NCBI GenBank assembly: GCA_036435485.1
Contig: CM071597.1
Coordinates: 146,007,647 to 146,071,646, forward strand
Length of the DNA stretch: 64,000 bases
Origin: Saposhnikovia divaricata
Lineage: Eukaryota; Streptophyta; Magnoliopsida; Apiales; Apiaceae
Direction of reading: 5' to 3'
Below, one piece after another: positions 35,494-46,891 of this stretch. A program made the translations under genes and the position numbers. Every line of letters begins with the position of its first letter. The stretch's first letter is position 1. Under the pieces are notes generated by a model. It was not told where the DNA came from. It did not search any database and saw only the letters and a list, made by a program, of their open reading frames with translations.

Positions 35494-38400
35494 TGTGACA
35501 CCCCTCCAAATCCGGGGTCCAGATCCGGGGGTCACCAACCAATCATAACCAGAAATATCAGAATGCGCAACCGACCCCGCAACCAAAGATCGCAAACAGG
35601 TTATTGTGTGAATACAAGCAGACATATTCCAAAATAAACTAGTCACTTATTACAAATCACCAAATCAAGTCAACTTAAATCCAGTCTAATTCAATTTTAT
35701 TATTACATCCCATTTTATTTAAAATTCTATCTAGCGCCAACTGAAACGCACAAGTACCTGCACGGCCTGAGGTGCAGATACCCGACCACTCTGACTCCCT
35801 CTAATACTGTCTGGACTGCTGATCGGAACCATACTTCCCGTCTGGAAAGGTTTAGTGAAAGCAAGAGTGAGCCAAAGAAAAGCCCAGCAAGTATATATAT
35901 AAACAGTTTTAAAATAAAACCAGAACAAATGCTGCATAATATCGACTGAAAAGTAAAACAGTTTATAAATCAAACTGAATCAACAACTGAATTATAATTC
36001 GATCATAACTGAAATCATTTGACATGACAGAAAACTGAATCATTTGTCAACTCACAATATATAATAGCCATTCGGGCGATATGGATTGGATATACATAAC
36101 TGAAACACCATTGCCCCCTGATCAGGTTCAAAAGCAATGGGACCCTTTATACTCCACAGGTACAGCTACACCCGTGTGTATAATCCGGATTTCATGAGGG
36201 TACCAAAATAAGCAAGTAATGTTAGCCTATAGGAAGATGGAATGGTTACCATATCCTCCTTAAATATTGCTGGACCATGACAGCAACCATGGCCTCCTAC
36301 GCTTTACCATTTTCCAATAAATATTGCTGGACCATGACATCAACCATGGCCTCCTACGCTTTACCATTTTTCCAATCCAATAGAGCAATTTCCGAATTCA
36401 ACAGGAAATGCTTAGTATCACATACAGTTCACACCCCCATTATTTACTACGATAATAAGGATATGAAGAGTTTATCTTGAACAATTCCCCACATCAAGGG
36501 TACCAATATCAAGTAATTTTGTTCGCACAAAAATATTTAAGAATCACAAATAGCTCTGAACAATAACTATTTGTCATGATATGAATCAATGAAACATAAA
36601 ATAAAAGTGTTTAAGATGATCAAGGGAGAAAATACTTGCCTGAATATACTGCTGGTAATTTATGCTTTCTTGCTAGGGTTTTCTCACTTCTAGGAATACT
36701 GCAGGTAACTCTGCCCACTAGCTAGGGTTTCTCCCACTTCTACAATAAAACGTGCTAATTCAATATCTGGCTAGGTACAAGGTCAATTACCAATCAAACC
36801 TCGGTTTTAGGGTCTACCCGTACGTTGTATTGCTACCGACTAAATATTTTAAACAAATAGTAACATGTACAGAGTAATCAAACACGTAATTCACATAGCA
36901 GATATGACTCACCATGTAAAAGAACACTCAAGGTATTTTTAGAACCTTTATAAACATTTTTAGAACATTTTTCGGAATTTTAAAGAATTTAAATTACCCT
37001 TTTTGGATTAAAAAGGATAATTTAAAACCCTACAGATAATTATTGGGTTATTGAAATATTTTTCTAATTACCTAATCCGGTCTTAGAATCAATTTTAGAA
37101 TTTTAAAACTATTTTTACCCTTCCCGGATTATTTTTAGAATTTTAAAACAATTTTATTCCATTTTAAACAAATAAGGAAATAAATATTAAAGGTAAAATA
37201 ATATTTATAAAATAAATAAATTATTTTATTTTTCAAAATAATTAAATTTGATTATTTTTCATCATATTTAAATAATATTTAATTAATTAAATTATTTGAT
37301 TATTATTAATTAACCAATCAATTTAAACTAATTAAAATATTAGCTAAATAGATTTAAAATAATCAAATAAAATAAATTTCGAATTAAAAATAACTTATTA
37401 AAATTTTAAAACTATTTTTCGAAATTAAAAATAATTTTTCGAAATTTAAAAATGATTTTTCGTATTTTTAAAAGTATTTTATTCTAAATCATTTTTAAGT
37501 TAAAAACAAATAATAAATAAATAAATAAATAAATTAAAAACAAAATTCAGAAATAAATTCTGAATTTATAATTAAATTCAGAATTTTTAAAAGATTTAAA
37601 AGTAATTAAAAGTAATATAAAAGAATAAGAATATTTTTTTTTTGTTCACCATCTTCTTCCTCCTGAAACACCCCCCCCAAACTACTGTACTCCGACCGGA
37701 AAAAAAAAAATTCCGGCCATCTCCGGTGAGCCCCAAAAAGTACCAATCGTTACTTTTTAAGCTCAAAATCGCTCTAAATTACTTCCTAAACACAACCATA
37801 CCATTCAAACCAACCCAGCATCACCCGAAACCAAAATCCGGTCAAAACCGAAATAAATCCGGTGACCTTCAAAATCAAAACCGGTGAGCTCGAAATCGGC
37901 CACCAAATCATGCGTTCAACATATCAAATCGAAGCTTATGAGTTCAAGTACTCATATCAATCATCAAAATCATGATTCCATCATCAAACAATCCGAAAAA
38001 TAGAAAATTAAACTCACCCCCACAAAAATTCGATTCGAGTTCTAGGCTATGTAAAATCAAACAAAAATTATCATGATACTCCTGAGATTATATACAATCT
38101 ATAGAAACTAACCATATCAACAACAAATCATCCTACAATCCAAAATAAATTCGAGAAAATGCAAATATTAGATTAAAATTATGAATTTTCGATTCAAGCA
38201 ATTTAGGATGTTAAAACACACATAAACATGTAGTAGAGATCAAGAGCTTCAGTTTGGTTACCCACATGATCGATTTGGATGCCGGAATCACTGTCAAAAG
38301 TGGGTTTGATTCTGATGAACACCAAGAACACAATTTCCAGATTTTACAGAAAATAAAAATAAAAAATCAGATTTTTTTGATTAATTAAATAAAATCAGCT

Positions 38401-38891
38401 GCTATTTATATTAACCTGAAATTAATACCCCAAAAATATTTTGAACCCCTAATTAAAATTATTAAGCCTTAAAAATAATTTTTATGAGATAAAAATGTAA
38501 AATTTTTTTTTTAAACAAATATAATATATATGTCAAAATTTCCCAAAAATTATGAATATTACAAAAATTACAACAAAATTCATTTTTATATATCCTACCA
38601 TTTTATAAAAATAATTTTATCAAAAAACAGGGCCTCAGATTCAGTATAGGGGCTGGATCCGGAATTTAAAATGCAAAATAATTGTATTCTAAAAATATAA
38701 AAATTACAGAAAAATATAATAAAATAATCTATGCTACACAGAAGTCACATAACACGTATGGGATAATTTTTCCTATTTAATAAAAATCATAATGTGTTTA
38801 AATGCATTAAAAATTAAATAAAAACACAATAAAATCAACTAAAAACATATTTTAACATAATAAAATACACGAAATTTTCCCAGTCGTTACA
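35494..38891 (-). mobile_element. Solo LTR (3.4 kb) of a Tekay/Del-like gypsy element
   Basis: 3398 bp from TGTGACACCCC to CAGTCGTTACA, flanked by a perfect 5-bp target duplication CTGGA (35489-35493; 38892-38896). Its minus-strand end GGGGTGTCACA is like the LTR end of the GAG-only element (GGGGCGTCACA), and the size is similar, so it is probably a related but different family. There is no internal sequence, primer site or partner, as expected after LTR-LTR recombination. It splits the antisense gene exon; joining the flanks keeps that frame open (ARLDAAFTTTVLNQ). A short tandem duplication (GACCATGACAKCAACCATGG) lies at about 36270-36370. Confidence 0.9.
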
Positions 38892-39902
38892 CTGGATGCG
38901 GCCTTTACTACAACCGTGCTGAATCAGCCTCCCTTTCCTCTCTCGCCTTCCTGTCTTGAAAATTCTGTTTCCGAAATGGATGCAGCCATTCGGTCTGTTT
39001 TTCATTTGGGTCCGGAAATACAATGGAGATGGCCTCGCCATGGGGAGAGGATTTATCACCGTCCCGGCGATGGGTATGTCGGGGTTTGGTTGGAACAACT
39101 CCGTTCTGGTTGGACTCCCAAGTGCCACCTTTTTGTGAAACATCTCTGTAAGTATGAGTACGGGATTTGTCCAATGCAGCTAGTTCCCAACGCCATTAAG
39201 TGGATTTCCTGGTTCCTTGCTTCCTGCAATTGCTCCGGGATTTTCCCCAATATGAAGCTTTTCCATCAAGTGTTTACTCTCATGCACTCTAGTAAAAATC
39301 CTTTTTATGAGTTTAGATTTCGTGGGGATGAGTTGGGCTGTTCCTCCGGGAATGCAAAGCCCGTGGTGATGGAAGGTTCCCTTAAGGGTTGGAACCGGTC
39401 ATGGATGTACTTGAAAGGCTTAGATATCGAGTATATGCCCCTTTTCTGCAAACGCATGAGAGATATCCCGGATAGGGAAGTTTTTAAATTTGAAGGGGCA
39501 GCTTTAAAGAAGCTCCATACTTTCTATATGAGTGTAGGGTTTAAAATGACTCGAGATACATTTATGGACCATAAGAAGATGTATGAGCTTGGGTGTAAGT
39601 TTTTCTTTTCCCTTTCTTTGCTCGCATATTTATATATCACTTGGCTTTCTGACTTTGTTTATTTCTTTTTTGACTTTCAGGTTTACCCCACTACGACCCG
39701 GAGTTAGTCGAGAAAATGAAGAAGACTTCTGCCACCGAGCTCCTTGCCTCCAAGATGAAGAGGCTCACCGGGATATATCAAACTAAATTCACTGCGAATC
39801 GTGTTCCGGATTCCTCTGAAACTGGAACCGGAGCCGGTGATGGTTCCAGTGTTCAGAAGGAAGGGGTGGGGAATCCCTGGCGCCTCCCTCGGGAACTCAG
39901 TC

Positions 39903-42127
39903 TGTAATAACCCTAACTTCAGTAATGCTACAGTGGTCACATGAATAGTAAATTTCGAGGATTTAGAGAAATGGTATATAGGTACCCTATAGTGGAAACA
40001 TAAAATGAATAAACAGAAACCATATTAGTGTTGTACAATGGAAATAAGTGACTCGAAATGACGTTAGATTTCAGAAATTCCTGAAGCATGGATTTTGAGG
40101 ATTTTGATTTCGAATAAGCTTCTATTGGATATTAAGGAGCATGGAAACATTATAAGAATTATATATTGAGGAATTAGTGAATTTAGATTTAACCAAGGGA
40201 TTATTAAGTTAAGAGAATACCAATGGAATTTAGATTGTTAAATGATTTTAAAACCACTGAGATAATGAGGTACATTCGAAACGAACCACAATTAGACGCA
40301 TATGGAGACCAAGCAACCAAGATTAGTAATATAACAAGGATACATACCACATTATTTACCAATGTGATTGGCATTTTACTTAGAAAATTAAGAAATTGGG
40401 AGATTAGCTCATCCTAATGACATCATCATCCACTAACTTGTTTTAAGGGGGTAAATTAGTAACTTTGCAAGGTTTTAATCACTAAATATCTACCAAGCTT
40501 CCAAGGTACTCTAGTATTAGCAAGATTAGATGAGATAAGACCAAAAACAAAACACAAAAACCTCTCCCCTTCTTGTTTCTTCCATTCGGCCAAAAAGAGA
40601 AAAAAACAAGAAAAATCAAAATCAAAACCCTAGTTCTCTTCAAGATAAAATCAAGAGAAAAATCATGGAGGTTCTTGGAGACTAGAAAGAGATACCCACA
40701 AAATTTCAAGGCCAACCATCATCATCTTCATAGGTAATAAATTCATGAAAGTTGCTTGATGAATAGTGATGAATAGTAGTTTTCTAAGAACTAACTTGAT
40801 TTTTCATGGTTCTTTAGTTGATTCAAGCCATTGTAAGGTTGTTTAAGGGCTAGCTAAGGATTATTAAGTGTTGATAAAGCTTCAAGGAGGTATAAACATG
40901 CTTGCCCTTTTATATTTATGGTAGATATTGAAGTGGTTGGTAGTTAAGTGGTGTTAATGTAATGTTTATGATGATTATGTGTTATAAGTGGTTTGTTTTG
41001 ATGTGAAAATTGTGTTGTGGACTTGTAACCATGGCTGGTGAAGAATACCACATGGTGTAGGTGATGATTATGGTGTTTGATAATTGATTTGGAGGAGTTG
41101 GATTTATGGAAAGTACGAAATTATAGCCGTTATAATGCCCGATTTTCGTTAGGATGTAAATTGCCCTGTTTTGGACCCCCTGCATCCGTACGGTACCCTA
41201 CTGTCCAGGTTCCTATTTAACTATGAAATGATAGAGCTTAGTTCATAGATCGTTTTGATATAAGGTGCGTTAAAATCTGATGAACGGTTTAGGAGAAAAG
41301 TCAGTTTTAGTGAAAGCGGTTCAGAAACCGAGAAACCTTAAATGTATCAAACTTGAGGTTACAATTACCATACTTTAACATTGTTAAAAGTCACGAAATT
41401 TTGGGATAGTGTAGTAGGGTGGTCAGAGGACCCTTGACAGTTGACCTTACATTAAAATTCGAAATCCATATTTTCTAAGAATTTTTACAGTTAAGTGTGG
41501 TTGTTAAGGAAAATGGTGAAAACCCCTGAAACTTCGATTTAGGTTATAAATGGTTAAGTTCTTGAGCCTTTGGGATAATAATAATACGTTAAACATATAT
41601 TAAAGTTTCAAAAGGTAATGTTATGAAAGAGTGTAGTGAGTAAGAGATGTGGTTCTAACGACGGTCCTTTTGTGTTTATAGAAACTCCGGAAGAGGGACG
41701 AGCCATACCGTCAGGATATCGAAACCGAGGCAAGATTTCTTCTATCCCTATTTGTAAAACTACAGAAACTTGATTTCGTGGAATATATATGTGATGCTAT
41801 TATTACTATATTGTGAAGAAATTGTCTTCCTTGAGTATTAATATTGAAAAGAAAGATATCTGAAGATGTATATGAATATGGATATGAGTATAAGATGTAT
41901 ATGAATATGAATGAGAGTATGAGATGGATATGTATAAAGATGATTATGCATGAATTGAACATGCCTTATGATTAAGAGAATAAGAGAGAATGGTATCAGT
42001 TGTTATCGAGGGTTATATGGTTATAATATTATATTAAAAATGTTCTTATTGAGTATCAGTGGTTTAATAAACATTATTTGATTTCTGAATTTGAAAGAGA
42101 GGTCTGAATCATAAGCAAAGCCTTATG

Positions 42128-42158
<31 letters not shown>

Positions 42159-43354
42159 ATAGAAGTAATGTGTGAGAATGGAAATGTGGAATGATATTTT
42201 AAAAAGAGAATAAGAATGTGATAAAGAGGGGGATTGCAACAGACTTGCGTAAGTGGCTGTGTCAGGGCTGTGTGCGACACAGTCCAGCATTTATTATTTT
42301 TATTACGACACGAAGATGCCAAGGGAGGATGTTAGCAGGTGGCCTTCCTCCAGGGATGATTTTCATTCCTTCTACCGGTAGTAAAAAGAGAGCAGATACG
42401 ATTAGGCGACTGATCATCGTCCTAACGTATCAGGCGACAGCAGATATCCCCAATGTTTTTGAAAAGAAAGTGTAGACAATGGTTTTCAGATTTCTATACT
42501 GAAAACAGAATAATGATATGAGATGATGAAATGATAGTTACAGATGAAGAAAAACTGATATTATGTTATTTCAGATTTCTATACTGAAAACAGAATAATG
42601 ATATGAGATGATGAAATGATAGTTACAGATGAAGAAAAACTGATATTATGTTATTTCAGATTTCTATACTGAAACAGAATATTGATATGAGATGATGATA
42701 TTATGGATACAGATGAAGAAAAACTGATATTATATTAATATAAATTACTTTCTTATAATAGTGAGTGGATGATGTATTATTAAATAAGAGCTTTACTCTC
42801 CCTTAAGGATTTTAATTGTTTCCTGCTATTACATATGCATAGACATATATGTATACTTGTTCACATTTTAAATTTTAGTTACAGTATGATCTTGCTGAGC
42901 TATTATAGCTCACTCTTGCTACTTATGTATATAGCAGCTAGGTCCCATGCCGATACTACGTACCACACCCCGCAAGAGGGTAAGGGAAAGGCGACCTTTT
43001 GAGCGAGTGCTGGCGACCATCCCCGAGGTAGTGACAAGCGAAGGGGCTTAGTATACTTATGTAAATTAAGTGTGTAAGTTGTAATAAACTTTAGTTGTTG
43101 AAGTGCTTTCTGTAGAAGCTTTGTTCAACAATGTACTTAGTAAATTCTGGGCTTGTAATAACTGTTAACTTTAAAACTTTTAAATATTGTGGTTGTTGTT
43201 CTATGAGCATATGACTGGTGTGTGTGTATTAGTGTGGGGTCAACTGCTGATTTATTTATTTATATATAAAAAAAAAACTACAGAGATATTGATATTGATC
43301 GGAAATTGGACCTTGACGGCCCGGATCCTTGACCCCGGATCCCGGGGCGTCACA
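39903..43354 (+). repeat. 5' LTR of the GAG-only element
   Basis: 3452 bp. It contains three copies of an 84-bp unit (CAGATTTCTATACTGAAA...) at about 42487-42740 and a (TA)n tract at about 42130-42154. ORFs inside (40223-40417, 42218-42475 and others) occur identically in both LTRs and show no family signature. Confidence 0.95.
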
Positions 43355-43356
43355 GA

Positions 43357-43368
43357 TGGTATCAGAGC
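43357..43368 (+). other. Primer-binding site, initiator tRNA-Met
   Basis: TGGTATCAGAGC two bases after the 5' LTR, the exact plant tRNA-iMet complement used by chromoviruses and Copia. Confidence 0.9.
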
Positions 43369-43547
43369 TAAGAGTCATATGCTCATAAACAAAAGTGATA
43401 ATAATAAATGTATCAGTTATAATATAAATTGTGAACTTCCATCAAGTTCAGGGGTGGTATATCGCAGGTAGTATTTACTTTAAGCATATATTATAATTTA
43501 TTAGACTGTTACTAATAGAATTTTATGTTTTATTATAGGGAGCGGAG

Positions 43548-44435
43548 ATGGGTGAGCCGAGTCAGGACCCCCAGTGGCTAGGGAGGTCAGAGCAGGAGCT
43601 ATTAGATCTTCAGCTGGCCGGGGTAGAGGTCCCCGAGTATGCAGTTGAGGACCTCAGGGAGAGACGCCGGGCGGCGGCTAGAGAGCGATTAGAGAGAGAT
43701 GAGGCAGAGGAGCAGAGACGGAGAGATGCTGTGGCCCTAGTGCCATATATGGGTAGACCTTCTACAGGATCTGACGAGGCAGGTCCTTCCAGAGTGAGAT
43801 CGGAGATCCCTGAGGAGGAGAGGCCACTGCGTAAGAGGCCTAGGTTGTCAGTTATACCTGAGGAGCCGATTGAGTGGAGGGATATTCAGATGATTCCCAC
43901 TCCTGTCCGACCCATCCCGGTGCCGTCACCAGTTCCATCCCCTCTACCTAGTCCTGACCCTATAGATGATCCTTTTGAGCAGTTTACCCCTCCAGGGCAT
44001 TTTGGTTTCTTTGAGGAGGAGGAGGATCCTTCAGAGGATGCTGAGACAGAGTCGGTTCCTCCATCCCCACCCTTTGCACCACCACCACCTCCACCTGTGG
44101 ATGCACCTCCCCTAGCTGTACCCCCTCAGGAGGCACCCTTACCGGCGGGTGACTCACTTTCAGCTACCTTATTGACCGAGTACTTTGCTCTTCAGGGACA
44201 GTTGGAGGAGTCCCGCAGGACTATAGACACCCTTCTACAGAGGTTAGAGAGAGGGAGAGGAGGGGTTATCCCGGATGGGATATCTCTGGGGATGATCAGT
44301 ATTGAGCTACGAGCATTAGGAGATATTAGGAGGTTGTTGGGTGATAGGGGAGACCCGGCATGGAGGGCCCAGATAGTTGATACGGTTACTACCATGGTGG
44401 TCCAGATACGGGATGTGGTCAGGGCAGGGGTGTGA
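43548..44435 (+). CDS. Unknown 295-aa ORF between primer site and gag
   Basis: An intact ORF with ATG at 43548 soon after the primer site and stop at 44433-44435. I do not recognise it. The N-terminus is highly charged (ERRRAAARERLERDEAEEQR), then a basic patch (LRKRPRLSVIPEE, nuclear-signal-like). The centre is Pro-rich with repeated PVPSP/PLPSP and acidic runs, and the C-terminal 90 residues look folded or coiled (LLTEYFALQGQLEESRRTID; IELRALGDIRRLLG). Base composition is clearly more GC-rich than the LTRs. It is separated from gag by 500 bp. An ORF upstream of gag is unusual for Tekay/Del but known in some Ogre/Tat elements. Retention without stops in a pol-less element argues for a function, perhaps in packaging or trans-mobilisation; that is inference. 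Confidence 0.7.
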   Translation: MGEPSQDPQWLGRSEQELLDLQLAGVEVPEYAVEDLRERRRAAARERLERDEAEEQRRRDAVALVPYMGRPSTGSDEAGPSRVRSEIPEEERPLRKRPRLSVIPEEPIEWRDIQMIPTPVRPIPVPSPVPSPLPSPDPIDDPFEQFTPPGHFGFFEEEEDPSEDAETESVPPSPPFAPPPPPPVDAPPLAVPPQEAPLPAGDSLSATLLTEYFALQGQLEESRRTIDTLLQRLERGRGGVIPDGISLGMISIELRALGDIRRLLGDRGDPAWRAQIVDTVTTMVVQIRDVVRAGV

Positions 44436-44936
44436 GCCGGGATAGTAGTTCGTCACTAATCAGACTAGTCATCTTGTTGATGTCATTTTGGGGATTAGTT
44501 TAGTTGTTCACTGTTTTAATCCCAGTCTGATTAGAGGACAGCTAGTAGTACTTTTGGTGATATCGGATTAGTATGTACGGCTATATTTTGGGTTTCGAAC
44601 CTTGTATTAGATGATGTATATTATTAGCAGTAAAAGATGTTGTACCCAAATTGTAAAATATTTATGTACATTAATGAAGTTTGTGCATTTCTATCTAAAT
44701 TTTTGCTGCATATTTTTGTATAATAAATGTTGAGACTCAGAAATATTGATGTATAAAAGGTGATTGACTTAATGAAAAGGCTATCGTGTTAAGGGCGATA
44801 CACTTACCTACTAAAGTTATGGTATAACTAGATGTAAATCGCATGATAAAGATATTGTGATATGCAAATGAGCTAATTAATGATATAATGATGTATATGG
44901 TAACCCAAATTCGGGTAATTAATAAGGACTATTGTT

Positions 44937-46295
44937 ATGTACAGAACTATGCCGCCTAGACGTGACAGTAGAGCGAATGCAAGGGAAAATGAGAGAGACG
45001 AAAGAAGTCGAAATATCGAAGGTACTAGACTGAACGAAAATGCTCATAATGAAGAAAATCATGAAGAAGGAGAAGAGGAATCAACTGGCCAACAAAGGAA
45101 TCCGGGAGGTGATCCCTTTGCCCAATTCATGGACTTATTAAGGCAGAATTTAGCAAATCCACAGAATCCTCAACCACCACCTGTTCTCCCCAACCAGGCA
45201 GCTAGTTCCTTTCGTGCCTTTAAGTCATTAAAGCCCCCAGAATTCGAGGGAACCACTAACCCAGTAGTAGCCAGGGCATGGCTAAAAGAAATGGAGAAAG
45301 CTTTCGAAATACTGAGGATAGAGGAAGATCAGAAAACAGTTTTTGCAGCCTATCTCCTAAAGGGAGAGGCAAATTACTGGTGGGAAGCTAGGAAGAACCT
45401 AGAGGAAGCGGGAGTGATAACCTGGGAGCGTTTCACTAGGGTGTTCCTAGAAAAGTATTCTCCTAGGTATCTAGAAAACCAAATGGAATTAAAGTTTCTG
45501 GAGTTAAAACAGAATAACCTAACAGTGGCAGAGTATGAAAATAAATTCTCAGAACTGTCGAGGTTTGTTCCCGAGTTTGTGCGTACTGAAGAACAACGTG
45601 CAAAAAGGTTTCAACAAGGGTTAAAACCCTGGTTACGAACGAGAGTGGCCCCATTTGAGTTAACTGATTATGCTGCAGTGGTTCAAAAGGCATCAATTAT
45701 AGAGGCCGAGAGTGAGCAGGCTCAAATAGGTCGAGAGAATAAGAAAAGAAGATTTGAGGGCCCAAAAGGAGGTTCAAGTGAGGGAAGCTACTTTAACAAA
45801 GGAGGTAAAGGACAAAAATCTCAATTTGTGGGAAAGTCGGGGGGTAACAAGACTACTAGTGAGACGGTGAGTCAGGGTGGAAAATCTTCGGGAACATTTC
45901 AGTCCAATCAATCACGACCACCAGTACCAGATTGTGGGACGTGTGGTAAGAAACATATAGGAGTCTGTAGAGTGCTGGGAGTAACTTGTTTTAAGTGTGG
46001 ACAAAAAGGACACTACTTTAACCAGTGCCCATCAACTGATGCAAACCCTAAAAGAGATGTTAAGTGTTACCAGTGTGGGAAACTAGGACACTTTGCTAGA
46101 GATTGCCGTTCAGGTGGGTCATACGCATCAGGACAGAGTGGGGCTGCTTCAAATAGGCCTACTGCTAGAGTGTACAACATGACCTTAGGGGAAGCGTTGA
46201 CAAAACCAGATGCGGATACAGGTACTTGCTTTTTCGATTTAAATTTTGTGTGTAAGTCTTTGGTTAAGGATCGACTTAATCAATTAATGGAATAA
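44937..46295 (+). CDS. Gag of the GAG-only element, intact
   Basis: 452 aa from the ATG at 44937; the second Met (MPPRRDSRANAR, 44949) is the more usual start. Gag forms the virus-like particle and binds RNA. The N-terminus is acidic and disordered. The capsid-type retrotransposon gag domain spans about residues 95-240 (FKSLKPPEFEG, WLKEMEKAFEIL, YWWEARKNLEE, WERFTRVFLEKYSPRYL). It is followed by a Gly/Lys-rich linker and three zinc knuckles, one altered (CGTCGKKHIGVC) and two canonical (CFKCGQKGHYFNQC, CYQCGKLGHFARDC). The frame passes the point where protease normally starts (RPTARVYNMT) and stops shortly after; no DTG/DSG motif follows. It is fully open, matching the young age of the element. 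Confidence 0.93.
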   Translation: MYRTMPPRRDSRANARENERDERSRNIEGTRLNENAHNEENHEEGEEESTGQQRNPGGDPFAQFMDLLRQNLANPQNPQPPPVLPNQAASSFRAFKSLKPPEFEGTTNPVVARAWLKEMEKAFEILRIEEDQKTVFAAYLLKGEANYWWEARKNLEEAGVITWERFTRVFLEKYSPRYLENQMELKFLELKQNNLTVAEYENKFSELSRFVPEFVRTEEQRAKRFQQGLKPWLRTRVAPFELTDYAAVVQKASIIEAESEQAQIGRENKKRRFEGPKGGSSEGSYFNKGGKGQKSQFVGKSGGNKTTSETVSQGGKSSGTFQSNQSRPPVPDCGTCGKKHIGVCRVLGVTCFKCGQKGHYFNQCPSTDANPKRDVKCYQCGKLGHFARDCRSGGSYASGQSGAASNRPTARVYNMTLGEALTKPDADTGTCFFDLNFVCKSLVKDRLNQLME

Positions 46296-46891
46296 ATAAG
46301 TTAATAAAATAGATAAGGAAAATCAGTATCTGTTAAGGGCTAGGAAACGTTATGAAAAGAAAAGTAGGAGTGTTTTGGGAAAACACAAGCTCGTTGAGAC
46401 GAACAGGAAATATATATTATAGGTAGTATTTTCTTACAATTGTTTTAAAGAATATTATTAGAGCTTATTTTCTGGAAAATTTTACAGAGAGGAGCTATAA
46501 GAATATTGAGGAATTAATATTTATGTCATGATAGAGATCAGAAGATGGTCAAACCATAAGTGAGATACACTACCATTCAGAAAAGGTCAATGTAGTGGCG
46601 GATATCTTCGTCAAAAGAGGAAGGAGAGACGAGATAACCTGGAATGACTTGAAACAGGAGGAGATTTGTGAGGAAAAGACAGTAAAAGGACTGCTATTGA
46701 TAAACTAAATGGCATGTTGATGAATGACAAGGAAGTTATGTTAGTATATTTCTGCGCAAACAAGATAGATATATTATAAAAGGAAAAAGGATAAAGGAAG
46801 TAGTGTGGAAGTTAGAAGATGTGAATGAGAAAGATACTTATGGACATTTCCAACATGATTCCGGGACGGAATCCTTTTAAGGGGGGAAGGA
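46296..46891 (+). pseudogene. Pol deletion scar with RNase H fragment, and polypurine tract
   Basis: Between gag and the 3' LTR lies 0.6 kb of degenerate pol. At 46562-46617 the reading EIHYHSEKVNVVAD matches the end of the gypsy RNase H domain (usually YHPGKANVVADALSRK). No RT, integrase or chromodomain remains. AAGGGGGGAAGGA (46879-46891) before the 3' LTR is the polypurine tract. This shows that the element descends from a full chromovirus by internal deletion. Confidence 0.75.

Noticed and set aside
42218..42475. 85-aa ORF conserved in both LTRs of the GAG-only element (also at 49211-49468).
   Set aside because: Conservation reflects the near-identity of the two LTRs, not selection; no family signature or start context.
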